Of a stretch of DNA of 64,000 nucleotides, positions 25,536-33,069 are shown one piece after another. Each line of letters begins with the position of its first letter. Position 1 is the first letter of the stretch. The stretch comes from Methylorubrum suomiense (GTDB lineage Bacteria; Pseudomonadota; Alphaproteobacteria; Rhizobiales; Beijerinckiaceae): NCBI RefSeq assembly GCF_022179765.1, contig NZ_BPRE01000008.1, forward strand, positions 62,001 to 126,000, given 5' to 3'. The position numbers and the translations under genes are program-made. The notes under the pieces are model-generated. The model worked only from the letters and a program-made list of their open reading frames with translations. It was not told the origin of the DNA and did not search any database.

Positions 25536-25889
25536 ATGAGCACCCCGAATTTCGAGATCCCCACCGAGTTCCGCGATTTCGCCGACAAGAGCGTCGACCA
25601 GGCTCGCAATGCCTTCGGTACCTTCCTCAACGGCGCCGTGAAGACGTCCGAGCAGCTTCGCACCTCGGCCAACACGGTCCAGTCGACCCTGCACGCCGCC
25701 ATGCTGAAGGGCCTCGACCACGCCAAGACCAACGCCGACACCACCTTCGACTACGCTCAGCGCGTCGTGCGCGCGAAGGACGTCCGCGAGGCTTTCGAGC
25801 TCCAGTCGGAGTTCGTGAAGACGCAGTTCGCCGCGCTCCAGGCCCAGTTCAAGGAGTACGGTGCTCTCGCTCAGAGCGCCGCCCGCTAA
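25536..25889 (+). CDS. Phasin family protein
   Basis: Granule-associated protein of 117 aa that coats polyhydroxyalkanoate inclusions. It is all-helical with the usual phasin pattern: FEIPTEFRDFADKSVDQARN, KTSEQLRTSANTVQSTLH and a C-terminal LQSEFVKTQFAALQAQFKEY. The ATG at 25536 follows AATCAGGAGAGCGTC. It is flanked upstream by a promoter with a TGC/GCA palindrome and downstream by a hairpin (25991-26011), with a second phasin-like gene next, so this is a small PHA-granule locus without the synthase. Confidence 0.9.
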   Translation: MSTPNFEIPTEFRDFADKSVDQARNAFGTFLNGAVKTSEQLRTSANTVQSTLHAAMLKGLDHAKTNADTTFDYAQRVVRAKDVREAFELQSEFVKTQFAALQAQFKEYGALAQSAAR

Positions 25890-25990
25890 GGCATCCGTCC
25901 CCTGGTCCTGCCGGGGACACGAGGCATGCGCCATAGGGTCCGGTCCCGGTCCCGAATGTGTCATGCTCCGTCGCTACGCTCTCCCATGGC

Positions 25991-26011
25991 ACCCCGGACC
26001 CGTTCCGGGGT
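25991..26011 (+). terminator. Terminator after phasin
   Basis: Perfect 8 bp stem ACCCCGGA-CCCGT-TCCGGGGT between the two phasin-type genes. Confidence 0.6.
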
Positions 26012-26049
26012 TGCCGGTGGGAGCGATGTCTGACCGAGGAGTGAAGTCC

Positions 26050-26775
26050 ATGTCGTCGAGCCGCCGCAGAGGACGTTCGTCGGGATCGCCCGCCACGGGC
26101 CGCCCGACCGCTCCTGGGGACAGTGTTTCTGAGCCCATAGTGGCCGAGGCGTCCCAGAATGCCGCGCCCGTCGTCGGGATGAGCGACGACACCGAGACCG
26201 CGGCGATTCCCGAGATACCGGCCGAGATTTCACCCGAGACGGTGCAGGCTTCCGTCACGGAAAGCGTGGCCGAGACTGCCGAGCAGACGTTGGAAATGGT
26301 CGAAACGGTCCAGGACGAGACGGCTGCGACCGTCGCCGAAACCACTCAACGGGCGACCGAGCACACGGCCGATACAATCGAGCAAGTGACGGAAACCGTC
26401 GAGGCTGGGCGGGAGCAGGCGACGGCGACCGTCGAGCAAGTGGCCGAGACCGCCATGGCCCTGGTCGCCGCACCGGCCGCCGCCGGCGAGACGAAGAGCG
26501 GCCCATCGGTCACCGGGATGGCAAGCACGCGCTTCGTCTTCGTTCCGACCTTCGAGCCGTTGAACGAGATCAACGCGACGCTGTTGGCCTTCGCCCGCGG
26601 TGAGGGTGAAGCGGCCGTGGCGCATCTTCAGGCCCTGACCAAGGCCAAGTCGCCGGCGGAGGCGATCCGCCTCCAGGTGAGCGAATTTCAACGCGCGGCG
26701 GACGCCTCCCTGACCTGCTTCAGCCATATCCTGCGCAGCGCCAACCGTTTTGGTCATCCGGCTCGCTGGAACTGA
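26050..26775 (+). CDS. Phasin-like protein with long Thr/Glu/Val-rich helical N-terminal region
   Basis: Protein of 241 aa. A basic Ser/Arg N-terminus (MSSSRRRGRSSGS) is followed by an unusually repetitive Glu/Thr/Val/Ala region (about residues 65-140; EQVTETVEAGREQATATVEQ) likely to form a long amphipathic or coiled-coil helix. The C-terminus has a phasin-2-like domain: FEPLNEINATLLAFARGEGE, SPAEAIRLQVSEFQRAAD. ATG 26050 has the better SD (GAGGAG, 9 bp); ATG 26026 would add eight residues. It is possibly a PHA-granule or DNA-linking phasin; the basic tail recalls phasins that tether granules to DNA. Confidence 0.7.
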   Translation: MSSSRRRGRSSGSPATGRPTAPGDSVSEPIVAEASQNAAPVVGMSDDTETAAIPEIPAEISPETVQASVTESVAETAEQTLEMVETVQDETAATVAETTQRATEHTADTIEQVTETVEAGREQATATVEQVAETAMALVAAPAAAGETKSGPSVTGMASTRFVFVPTFEPLNEINATLLAFARGEGEAAVAHLQALTKAKSPAEAIRLQVSEFQRAADASLTCFSHILRSANRFGHPARWN

Positions 26776-26802
26776 TTTTTTCTCGAGACAGAGACGACGC
26801 AA

Positions 26803-26836
26803 CAAAAACCCCGCACCGGCCGGTGCGGGGTTTTTG
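26803..26836. terminator. Rho-independent terminator
   Basis: Perfect 17 bp palindrome CAAAAACCCCGCACCGG / CCGGTGCGGGGTTTTTG. It carries T-runs on both strands, so it works bidirectionally. Confidence 0.9.
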
Positions 26837-26890
26837 ATTTTGAAAACCGTTTGGAGAAGCTTTGTAAGATCGACCCTACGCCCTTTCCAA

Positions 26891-27020
26891 TCCCCACCCT
26901 CATCCTGAGGTGCCCGCGCAGCGGGCCTCGAAGGAAGTCTCCAGCGAAGCGTGTGCTCCCTGGACCCTCCTTCGAGGCTTCGCTTCGCTCCGCACCTCAG
27001 GATGAGGGGGATGGGTCGGA
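26891..27020. repeat. Intergenic mosaic repeat, copy B (inverted relative to copy A)
   Basis: Contains CCCTCATCCTGAGGTGC at one end and GCACCTCAGGATGAGGGGG followed by ATGGGTCGGA at the other, plus paired GGCCTCGAAGGAAG and CCTTCGAGGCTTCG modules. Its reverse complement matches 7206-7330 module by module. It can form one long cruciform between the second phasin gene and the 3' end of cysN. Confidence 0.8.
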
Positions 27021-27054
27021 TAAAACGAGGCTCTGCCCGCGCGAGTGTGCGCCG

Positions 27055-28470
27055 TCAGCCGCCGAACAGGCGCTTGATCCCCGCAAGGAATCCACCGCTG
27101 CGGGCAGCTGGCTCCGGGGTCGCCGCGGCCGTGGTCTCAACCTGGCTGGGTGCCGTCTTAGCCGAAGCAGCCTTCGTCTGGACGAGGCCGAGGGCGGCCG
27201 TGTCCGTGGTGGCGCGATCGATCAGGATCAGGCTACCGGTATCGCGATTCACGGCATAGGGATCGACCGCGATCTGGCGGTCGAGCTGCAGCGTCACGTC
27301 GCCGATATCGTTGACGGCGAGCGCGTCCGCCGGACCGGCCTGCCCGGTTTCCGGGTCGATCCGGCGATGAACCGTCGCGACCTGGGCATTGACGACCTGC
27401 GTGCCGACCTTGGCCCAGAGTTCGGCGCCCGCCGTCAATTCGCTCTCGGCGGCCCAGAACAGGCGGACGTCGAGGCGGTCGGTCAGCGTCAGCGGCGCAT
27501 CCGAAGTGGCGATCACCGCACCGCGGGACGCGTCGATCTCATCGGCAAGGACCAGCGTGACGGACTGTCCCTCGCTCGCCCGCTCCAGATCGCCGTCTGC
27601 GGTGAAGATGCGAGCGACCGTCGAGGTCTTGCCCGACGGCGCTACGGTGACACGGTCGCCGGGGGCCACCGAGCCCGAGGCGATCAGCCCCGAGAAACCG
27701 CGGAAATCGGAGTTCGGCCGATTGACCCACTGGACCGGCAGGCGGAAGGCGGCAGCACGCTCCTCCGACTTCACCGGCACCTCTTCGAGATAGCGCAGCA
27801 GTGGAACGCCCTCGTACCACGGCGCAGCGGCACCCGGCAGCACGACGTTGTCGCCGTTCTTCGCGGAGAGCGGGATCGCCCGCACCTCGGAGAAGTTCAG
27901 CGGCGCCGCGAAGGTCTGGAAGCCCGCGACGATCTCGTCGAAGCGGTTCTGCGACCAGCCGATCAAGTCCATCTTGTTGATGGCCAAGACCACCCGGTGG
28001 ATGCCGAGGAGCGAGACGAGAAGCGCGTGGCGCCGCGTCTGCCGCGTCAGGCCCTGGCGGGCATCGACCAGGATCACGGCCACGTCCGCCGTCGAGGCGC
28101 CGGTCGCCATGTTGCGGGTGTATTGCTCGTGGCCGGGGGTGTCGGCGACGATGAAGGAGCGCGCTTCCGTCGAGAAGAAGCGATAGGCGACATCGATGGT
28201 GATGCCCTGCTCGCGCTCGGCCTGAAGGCCGTCGACGAGAAGCGCCAGATCGACCTCGCCGCCCTGCGTGCCATGCTTGCGCGAGTCGCGCTGAAGCGCC
28301 GTCACCTGATCGTCAAAGATCTGCTTCGTGTCGTGGAGCAGGCGGCCGATCAGGGTCGACTTGCCGTCGTCCACCGAGCCGCAGGTGATGAAGCGCAGCA
28401 CTTCCTTGGACTGGTGCGCGCGCAGGAAGGCGTCGTAGCCGAACGCCTCGGGTGACTGATGGATGGTCAT
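27055..28470 (-). CDS. cysN: Sulfate adenylyltransferase subunit 1 (GTPase)
   Basis: GTP-hydrolysing subunit of ATP sulfurylase, 471 aa, coupling GTP hydrolysis to adenylation of sulfate to APS. EF-Tu-like motifs: P-loop GSVDDGKST, switch II DTPGHEQYTRNM and NKMD. C-terminal beta-barrel domains follow (about 240-440). It is the stand-alone form, with no C-terminal APS kinase (not the NodQ/CysNC fusion); this fits a pathway in which APS is reduced directly. A short Ala/Pro linker and a basic amphipathic tail (GGFLAGIKRLFGG) end the protein. The start overlaps the cysD stop. Confidence 0.96.
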   Translation of the reverse strand: MTIHQSPEAFGYDAFLRAHQSKEVLRFITCGSVDDGKSTLIGRLLHDTKQIFDDQVTALQRDSRKHGTQGGEVDLALLVDGLQAEREQGITIDVAYRFFSTEARSFIVADTPGHEQYTRNMATGASTADVAVILVDARQGLTRQTRRHALLVSLLGIHRVVLAINKMDLIGWSQNRFDEIVAGFQTFAAPLNFSEVRAIPLSAKNGDNVVLPGAAAPWYEGVPLLRYLEEVPVKSEERAAAFRLPVQWVNRPNSDFRGFSGLIASGSVAPGDRVTVAPSGKTSTVARIFTADGDLERASEGQSVTLVLADEIDASRGAVIATSDAPLTLTDRLDVRLFWAAESELTAGAELWAKVGTQVVNAQVATVHRRIDPETGQAGPADALAVNDIGDVTLQLDRQIAVDPYAVNRDTGSLILIDRATTDTAALGLVQTKAASAKTAPSQVETTAAATPEPAARSGGFLAGIKRLFGG

Positions 28471-29399
28471 CAGAAGTAGCCCTCCTGCTTCTTGCGCTCC
28501 ATGGCGCCGGCGCCGTCCTTGTCGATGACGCGGCCCTGCCGCTCCGAGGTGCGGGCGGCCAGCGTCTCGCCGATGATCTCCGGCAAGGTCGCGGCCGGAC
28601 TCTCCACCGCGCCGGTCAGCGGGTAGCAGCCGAGGGTGCGGAACCTCACTTGGCGGAGTTGGGGCGACTCGCCCGGCTCCAGCGGGAAGCGATCGTCATC
28701 GACCATGATGAGCTGGCCATCGCGCTCGACCACCGGGCGCTCGGCCGAGAAGTAGAGCGGGACAATCGGAATTTTTTCCTGCTCGATGTAGAGCCAGATA
28801 TCGAGCTCGGTCCAGTTCGAGAGCGGGAAGACGCGGAAGGACTCGCCGCGCCGCTTCTTGAAATTGTACAGGTGCCACGGCTCGGCCCGCTGGCGCTTCG
28901 GGTCCCAGCGATGCTGCGCGTTGCGCAAGCTGACGATGCGCTCCTTGGCCCGGCTCGCCTCCTCGTCACGGCGGGCGCCGCCGAAGGCCGCGTCGAACTT
29001 GTGCTTGTCGAGGGCCTGACGCAGGGCCTGCGTCTTCATCACGTCGGTATGCACCTCGGAGCCGTGGCTGACCGGGCCGATGCCCTTGGCGAGCCCCTCC
29101 TGGTTCGTGTGGACGATCAGATCGAGGCCGAGTTCCTTCGCACGCTGATCGCGGAAAGCGATCATCTCGCGGAACTTCCACGTCGTGTCGATGTGCATCA
29201 GCGGGAACGGCAGGCGGCCCGGCGCGAACGCCTTGAGAGCAAGGTGCAGGAGCACCGAAGAATCCTTGCCGATGGAGTAGAGCATCACCGGGTTCTCGGT
29301 CTCGGCGACCGTCTCGCGGAAGATGTGGATGCTCTCGGCCTCGAGACGCTGAAGATGCGTCAGGCGGGTGCGCGCGGGCGCGGCGATTGCGGCGCTCAT
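28470..29399 (-). CDS. cysD: Sulfate adenylyltransferase subunit 2
   Basis: ATP-sulfurylase catalytic subunit of 309 aa, partner of CysN. PP-loop ATPase motif [17 protein letters not shown], then [29 protein letters not shown] and the C-terminal [14 protein letters not shown] with [18 protein letters not shown], all standard. It overlaps cysN by one base and cysH by one base (29399), an operon read cysH-cysD-cysN. Confidence 0.97.
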   Translation of the reverse strand: MSAAIAAPARTRLTHLQRLEAESIHIFRETVAETENPVMLYSIGKDSSVLLHLALKAFAPGRLPFPLMHIDTTWKFREMIAFRDQRAKELGLDLIVHTNQEGLAKGIGPVSHGSEVHTDVMKTQALRQALDKHKFDAAFGGARRDEEASRAKERIVSLRNAQHRWDPKRQRAEPWHLYNFKKRRGESFRVFPLSNWTELDIWLYIEQEKIPIVPLYFSAERPVVERDGQLIMVDDDRFPLEPGESPQLRQVRFRTLGCYPLTGAVESPAATLPEIIGETLAARTSERQGRVIDKDGAGAMERKKQEGYF

Positions 29400-30223
29400 C
29401 AGACCAGTTCCCTTCTATATTCGCGTGAGGTCGCGGCGCTCGCCGGCTCCTCGAAAGCGGCGGCTTCCTGTCCCGGAGCCACGTCGCTCAAAGGTTCTTC
29501 GCTTCCTTGGGCGTGCAGATGCAGGCCGCACTCCTTCTTGGATTCCTGCTCCCACCACCAGCGGCCGGCACGCTCGTCCTCTCCGATCTTCACCGCGCGG
29601 GTGCAGGGAGCGCAGCCGATCGAGGGGAAGCCTCGGTCGTGCAGGGCGTTGTAGGGAATGAAGTTGTCACGGACGAACGCATCGACCTGAGCCCGTGACC
29701 AATCCGCGAGCGGGTTCACCTTGATCAAGCCGCGGCCCTCATCGGCCTCCGCCAGCGGCGTGTCGGATCGGTTGGCCGATTGCCCGGCGCGAAGTCCGGT
29801 GAACCAAGCGGCGGCGCCATCGAGCGCTCGGCCGAGGGGTTCGACCTTGCGGAAGCCGCAGCAGGCCTGCCGGGCGGCCACCGAGTGGCGGAACCCGTTG
29901 ATGCCCTCGGCTGCCACGAACGCCTCCTCGGCGACCCGCTCGGGCGCGTAGGCGCGGATACGGATCCCGTACGCGGCCTCCGTCTCGACCCACACATCGT
30001 AGGTCTCGGGAAACAGCCGACCGGTATCGAGGGTGACGATCTCGGTGCGACCCTTGTTGAGGGCCAGCGCATGGGTGAGCGCCTGATCTTCGATGCCGAG
30101 GCTGGTGGTGAAGACGAGCCGGCCCGGGATGCGATCCTCGATGAGGCGAATACGCCCCCGGAGGTCCAGCCCCGCCATGGCTTCGGCGAGGTCCCCGGCC
30201 GCCCGCACGAGGGCAGCGGTCAT
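29399..30223 (-). CDS. cysH: Adenylylsulfate (APS) reductase, 4Fe-4S type
   Basis: Thioredoxin-dependent reductase of 274 aa producing sulfite. The cluster cysteines that separate APS reductases from PAPS reductases are present: CC121-122 in [10 protein letters not shown] and C204/C207 in GCAPCTR. The redox-active Cys is in KKECGLHLH (C232). PP-loop segment [16 protein letters not shown]. The C-terminal tail of about 35 residues is longer than usual. ATG 30223 is chosen; the frame extends upstream through the promoter to 30526. First gene of the cysHDN operon, divergent from the Lrp gene. Confidence 0.93.
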   Translation of the reverse strand: MTAALVRAAGDLAEAMAGLDLRGRIRLIEDRIPGRLVFTTSLGIEDQALTHALALNKGRTEIVTLDTGRLFPETYDVWVETEAAYGIRIRAYAPERVAEEAFVAAEGINGFRHSVAARQACCGFRKVEPLGRALDGAAAWFTGLRAGQSANRSDTPLAEADEGRGLIKVNPLADWSRAQVDAFVRDNFIPYNALHDRGFPSIGCAPCTRAVKIGEDERAGRWWWEQESKKECGLHLHAQGSEEPLSDVAPGQEAAAFEEPASAATSREYRRELV

Positions 30224-30264
30224 GTGCGTAAAATCGGATTGCCTGCTTGTCGGAGTTCTGAGAT

Positions 30265-30280
30265 GTTCGCTATAACGAAC
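30265..30280. promoter_or_regulatory. Palindrome between cysH and the Lrp-family gene
   Basis: GTTCG-CTATAA-CGAAC, 42 bp before the cysH start and 179 bp before the Lrp start. It includes a TATAA core that could be part of the cysH promoter. Candidate operator for the adjacent Lrp-family regulator. Confidence 0.45.
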
Positions 30281-30458
30281 GCTGTCAAGGCGTCGCACCC
30301 GCTGCACACGCAAATCCGTGTTGCGGCGCGGGCGATCCGGCAACGGTTGCCGCGGCGGATCGTTGCCTCCCCATAAAAGATTCTTCTCGTCGGACCGGTC
30401 GGACGGCGCGAAGTCGACCCGCCCTCCGGCTCCCTCACCACCTTCAGAGAGGCCACCC

Positions 30459-30962
30459 TTGGACTCGATCGACCTGAAGATCCTCGCGCTCCTGCAAAAG
30501 GACGCCACCCTCTCCATCGCCGCCATCGGCGAGCAGGTCGGTCTGTCTCAGACGCCCTGCTGGAAACGCATCCAGCGGCTCGAATCCGACGGGGTGATCG
30601 ACCGGCGCGTGGCGGTGCTCGACCCGGTGAAGCTCGGGCTCGGCCTCACCGTGTTCGTCTCCATCGAGACGGCCGACCATTCCAAGGACTGGCTGGAGCG
30701 CTTCGCCGACCGGATCGCGGCAATGCCCGAAGTGCTGGAATTTTACCGGATGGCGGGCGATGTCGATTACATGCTGCGGGTCGTCGTCGCCGACATGGCC
30801 GCCTACGACACCTTCTACAAGAATCTCATCGCCACGCTCCCTCTCAAGAACGTGACCTCGCGGTTCGCGATGGAGAAAGTGAAGTCCACAACCGCCCTGC
30901 CGCTGCCCGCACCCCCGCCGCGGGGCCGAGTCGAGCCGCGTCTTGCCGTGGTTGGAGAATAA
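30459..30962 (+). CDS. Lrp/AsnC-family transcriptional regulator
   Basis: DNA-binding regulator of 167 aa. N-terminal HTH: LDSIDLKILALLQKDATLSI, IGEQVGLSQTPCWKRIQRLE. C-terminal RAM (ligand-binding) domain: VLEFYRMAGDVDYMLRVVV and FYKNLIATLPLKNVTSRFAM. No ATG fits; the best start is the TTG at 30459, eight bases after AGAGAGG, directly before the HTH. An unusual Pro/Arg tail of about 20 residues (PLPAPPPRGRVEPRLAVVGE) extends beyond the family end. Set between cysHDN and cysJI, it may regulate sulfur assimilation. Ligand unknown. Confidence 0.88.
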   Translation: MDSIDLKILALLQKDATLSIAAIGEQVGLSQTPCWKRIQRLESDGVIDRRVAVLDPVKLGLGLTVFVSIETADHSKDWLERFADRIAAMPEVLEFYRMAGDVDYMLRVVVADMAAYDTFYKNLIATLPLKNVTSRFAMEKVKSTTALPLPAPPPRGRVEPRLAVVGE

Positions 30963-31062
30963 TCTTCCTTTTCGCAGCGCAACGACAAACAATCTCTTCT
31001 CCGCACGGGGCGTTCTTTTAAACGGACATTCCTCCGTTGACAGCGGCGCGTTCCCGGACGAC

Positions 31063-32856
31063 ATGGCACCTAAGATGTCCAAGACAGCATTACTCCCCCG
31101 CACCGCCCCCTTCGGCGATCAGGAGCGGGCTCATCTCGATGCGGCGCTCGGGACTGCGACGCCGATCCAGCGGGCATGGCTCACGGGCTTTCTCGCGGGT
31201 CTGGACGCGGCTGCGGGTCAGCCCGCCGCCGCGACCGCTGCGGCGCCCGCCGCGCCGCCCAAGGCGGCCGAGCCGCTCACCATCCTGTTCGCGTCCGAAT
31301 CCGGCAACTCGGAGAAGCTTGCCAGCGACGTGAGCAAGCTCGCGCGCAAGCAAGGCTTCAAGCCGAAGGTGGTCGATTTCGCCGAGCTCGATCTCGCCAC
31401 GCTGCCGAAGGTCGGCAAGCTCGTCGCCATCGCGGCGACCTGGGGCGAAGGCGAGCCGCCGGCCCGCGCGGTCCGGGCCTATGGCGAGTTGATGGGGGAC
31501 GGCGCACCGCGCCTCGACGGCGTCGAGTTCGGCGTGTTGGCGCTCGGTGACACGAGCTACGCGGAGTTCTGCGCCATCGGCAAGGCATTGGACGCACGCT
31601 TCGAGGCGCTCGGTGCCAAGCGGGCCTATGACCGTGCCGATCTCGATCTCGATTTCGAGAAGCCCGCCGCCGATTGGATCAAGGGCGCGCTGAAGGCGCT
31701 CGCCCCGGCCGAAGCTCCGGCGGGCAATGTCGTCGCCGTCGATTTCCGGGCCGCGGGCGGCGAGGACGAAGAAGCGGAACTCAGCCGCGAGCCGGTGGTG
31801 GTCGAGGTGATCGACCACGTGAACCTCAATTCCTCGCGCTCCGACAAGGAGACGATCCACCTCGCCCTGGAATTCGAGGATGGGGCGCCGGCCTACGAGC
31901 CGGGCGACTCGCTCGAGATCTTCCCCGAGAACGATCCGCAACTGGTCGAGGAGATCCTGAAGGCCACCGGGCTTTCCGGCGACGAGGCCCTGCGCAAGGC
32001 GCTGCTCGCCGAGCGCGACATCACCACGCTGTCGCCCACCACGGTCGAGCGGTTCGCCAAGGCCACCGGGCATGCCGACGCCCAGGCCTTCGTGGACAGC
32101 GGCGAGGTGAAGGCCTGGATCGAGGGCCGCCACCTGATCGACCTGCTGGAGCGGTTTCCCGCGACGCTGACCGCGGATCATCTCACCACGGTCACCCGGC
32201 CGCTGCCGCCGCGGGCCTATTCCATCGCGTCCTCCCGCAAGGAAGTGGGCGATGAGGTGCATCTCACCATCGCCGCCGTGCGCTACGAGACCCACGGTCG
32301 CGCCCGCTCCGGCGTCGCCTCCGTGCACGTGGCCGACCGGATCAAGAACGGCGCCAAGCTGCGGGTTCGGGTGAAGCCCAACAAGCATTTCCGCCTGCCT
32401 TCGGACCCGGCCACCGACATCATCATGGTCGGCCCCGGCACCGGAGTGGCACCGTTCCGCGCCTTCGTGCAGGAGCGCCGCGCCACGGAAGCGCCGGGCC
32501 GCTCCTGGTTGTTCTTCGGCGACCGCCACTTCACCCACGACTTCCTGTACCAGCTCGAATGGCAGGACGCGCTGGAGGACGGCTCGCTGACCCAGATCGA
32601 CGTGGCCTTCTCCCGTGATCAGCCGGAGAAGATCTACGTGCAGGACCGGATCGACGCACATGCCGCGGAAGTGGTGGCGTGGCTCGACGGCGGCGCCCAT
32701 TTCTACGTCTGCGGCGATGCCAAGAACATGGCCAAGGACGTCCACGCCGCGGTGGTGCGGGCCTTCCAGACGGTGAAGGGGCTCTCCGCCTCCGACGCCG
32801 AGGCGCATGTCGCGTCGCTGGAACGGGCCAAGCGCTACCAGCAGGACGTCTACTGA
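31063..32856 (+). CDS. cysJ: Sulfite reductase flavoprotein (CysJ-type, FMN/FAD/NADPH)
   Basis: Diflavin reductase of 597 aa that passes electrons from NADPH to the hemoprotein CysI. Flavodoxin domain (about 75-215): ILFASESGNSEKLASDVSKL, WGEGEPPARA, LGDTSYAEFC. FAD-binding domain: RPLPPRAYSIASSRK. NADPH domain: MVGPGTGVAPFRAFVQERR, FFGDRHFTHDFLYQ, VYVCGDAKNMAKDVH-like segment, and the C-terminal aromatic YQQDVY that stacks on FAD. The N-terminal 75 residues are an Ala/Pro-rich linker after PFGDQERAHLDAALGTATPI. ATG 31063 or 31075. It precedes cysI by 213 bp of repeat-containing DNA. Confidence 0.92.
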   Translation: MAPKMSKTALLPRTAPFGDQERAHLDAALGTATPIQRAWLTGFLAGLDAAAGQPAAATAAAPAAPPKAAEPLTILFASESGNSEKLASDVSKLARKQGFKPKVVDFAELDLATLPKVGKLVAIAATWGEGEPPARAVRAYGELMGDGAPRLDGVEFGVLALGDTSYAEFCAIGKALDARFEALGAKRAYDRADLDLDFEKPAADWIKGALKALAPAEAPAGNVVAVDFRAAGGEDEEAELSREPVVVEVIDHVNLNSSRSDKETIHLALEFEDGAPAYEPGDSLEIFPENDPQLVEEILKATGLSGDEALRKALLAERDITTLSPTTVERFAKATGHADAQAFVDSGEVKAWIEGRHLIDLLERFPATLTADHLTTVTRPLPPRAYSIASSRKEVGDEVHLTIAAVRYETHGRARSGVASVHVADRIKNGAKLRVRVKPNKHFRLPSDPATDIIMVGPGTGVAPFRAFVQERRATEAPGRSWLFFGDRHFTHDFLYQLEWQDALEDGSLTQIDVAFSRDQPEKIYVQDRIDAHAAEVVAWLDGGAHFYVCGDAKNMAKDVHAAVVRAFQTVKGLSASDAEAHVASLERAKRYQQDVY

Positions 32857-32861
32857 TACAT

Positions 32862-33030
32862 CACGAAACCCTCCTCCAAAGGGGGAGGGGCCCTGGATCG
32901 GACGGGATAGGGGTGGCGCGACGACGCTGCGAATGGCGCGGCCGGGAATGGTGAGACTATTCCGGAACCGGCGCCTCCTTCTCCCGACCCCCGCTGGAGC
33001 GGGGGCCGTCCTCTCCCGCAGAGGGAGAGG
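32862..33030. repeat. REP-like hairpin cluster between cysJ and cysI
   Basis: Three hairpins in tandem: imperfect CCTCCTCC-AAA-GGGGGAGG near 32868, perfect CCCCCGCT-GG-AGCGGGGG at 32988-33005, and perfect CCTCTCCC / GGGAGAGG at 33010-33030. It resembles Rhizobiales CTCTCCC...GGGAGAG intergenic repeats and may tune cysI expression relative to cysJ. Confidence 0.65.
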
Positions 33031-33069
33031 AACACTCCGCGTCTGACGACTTCGAATCGGATCACCGCC

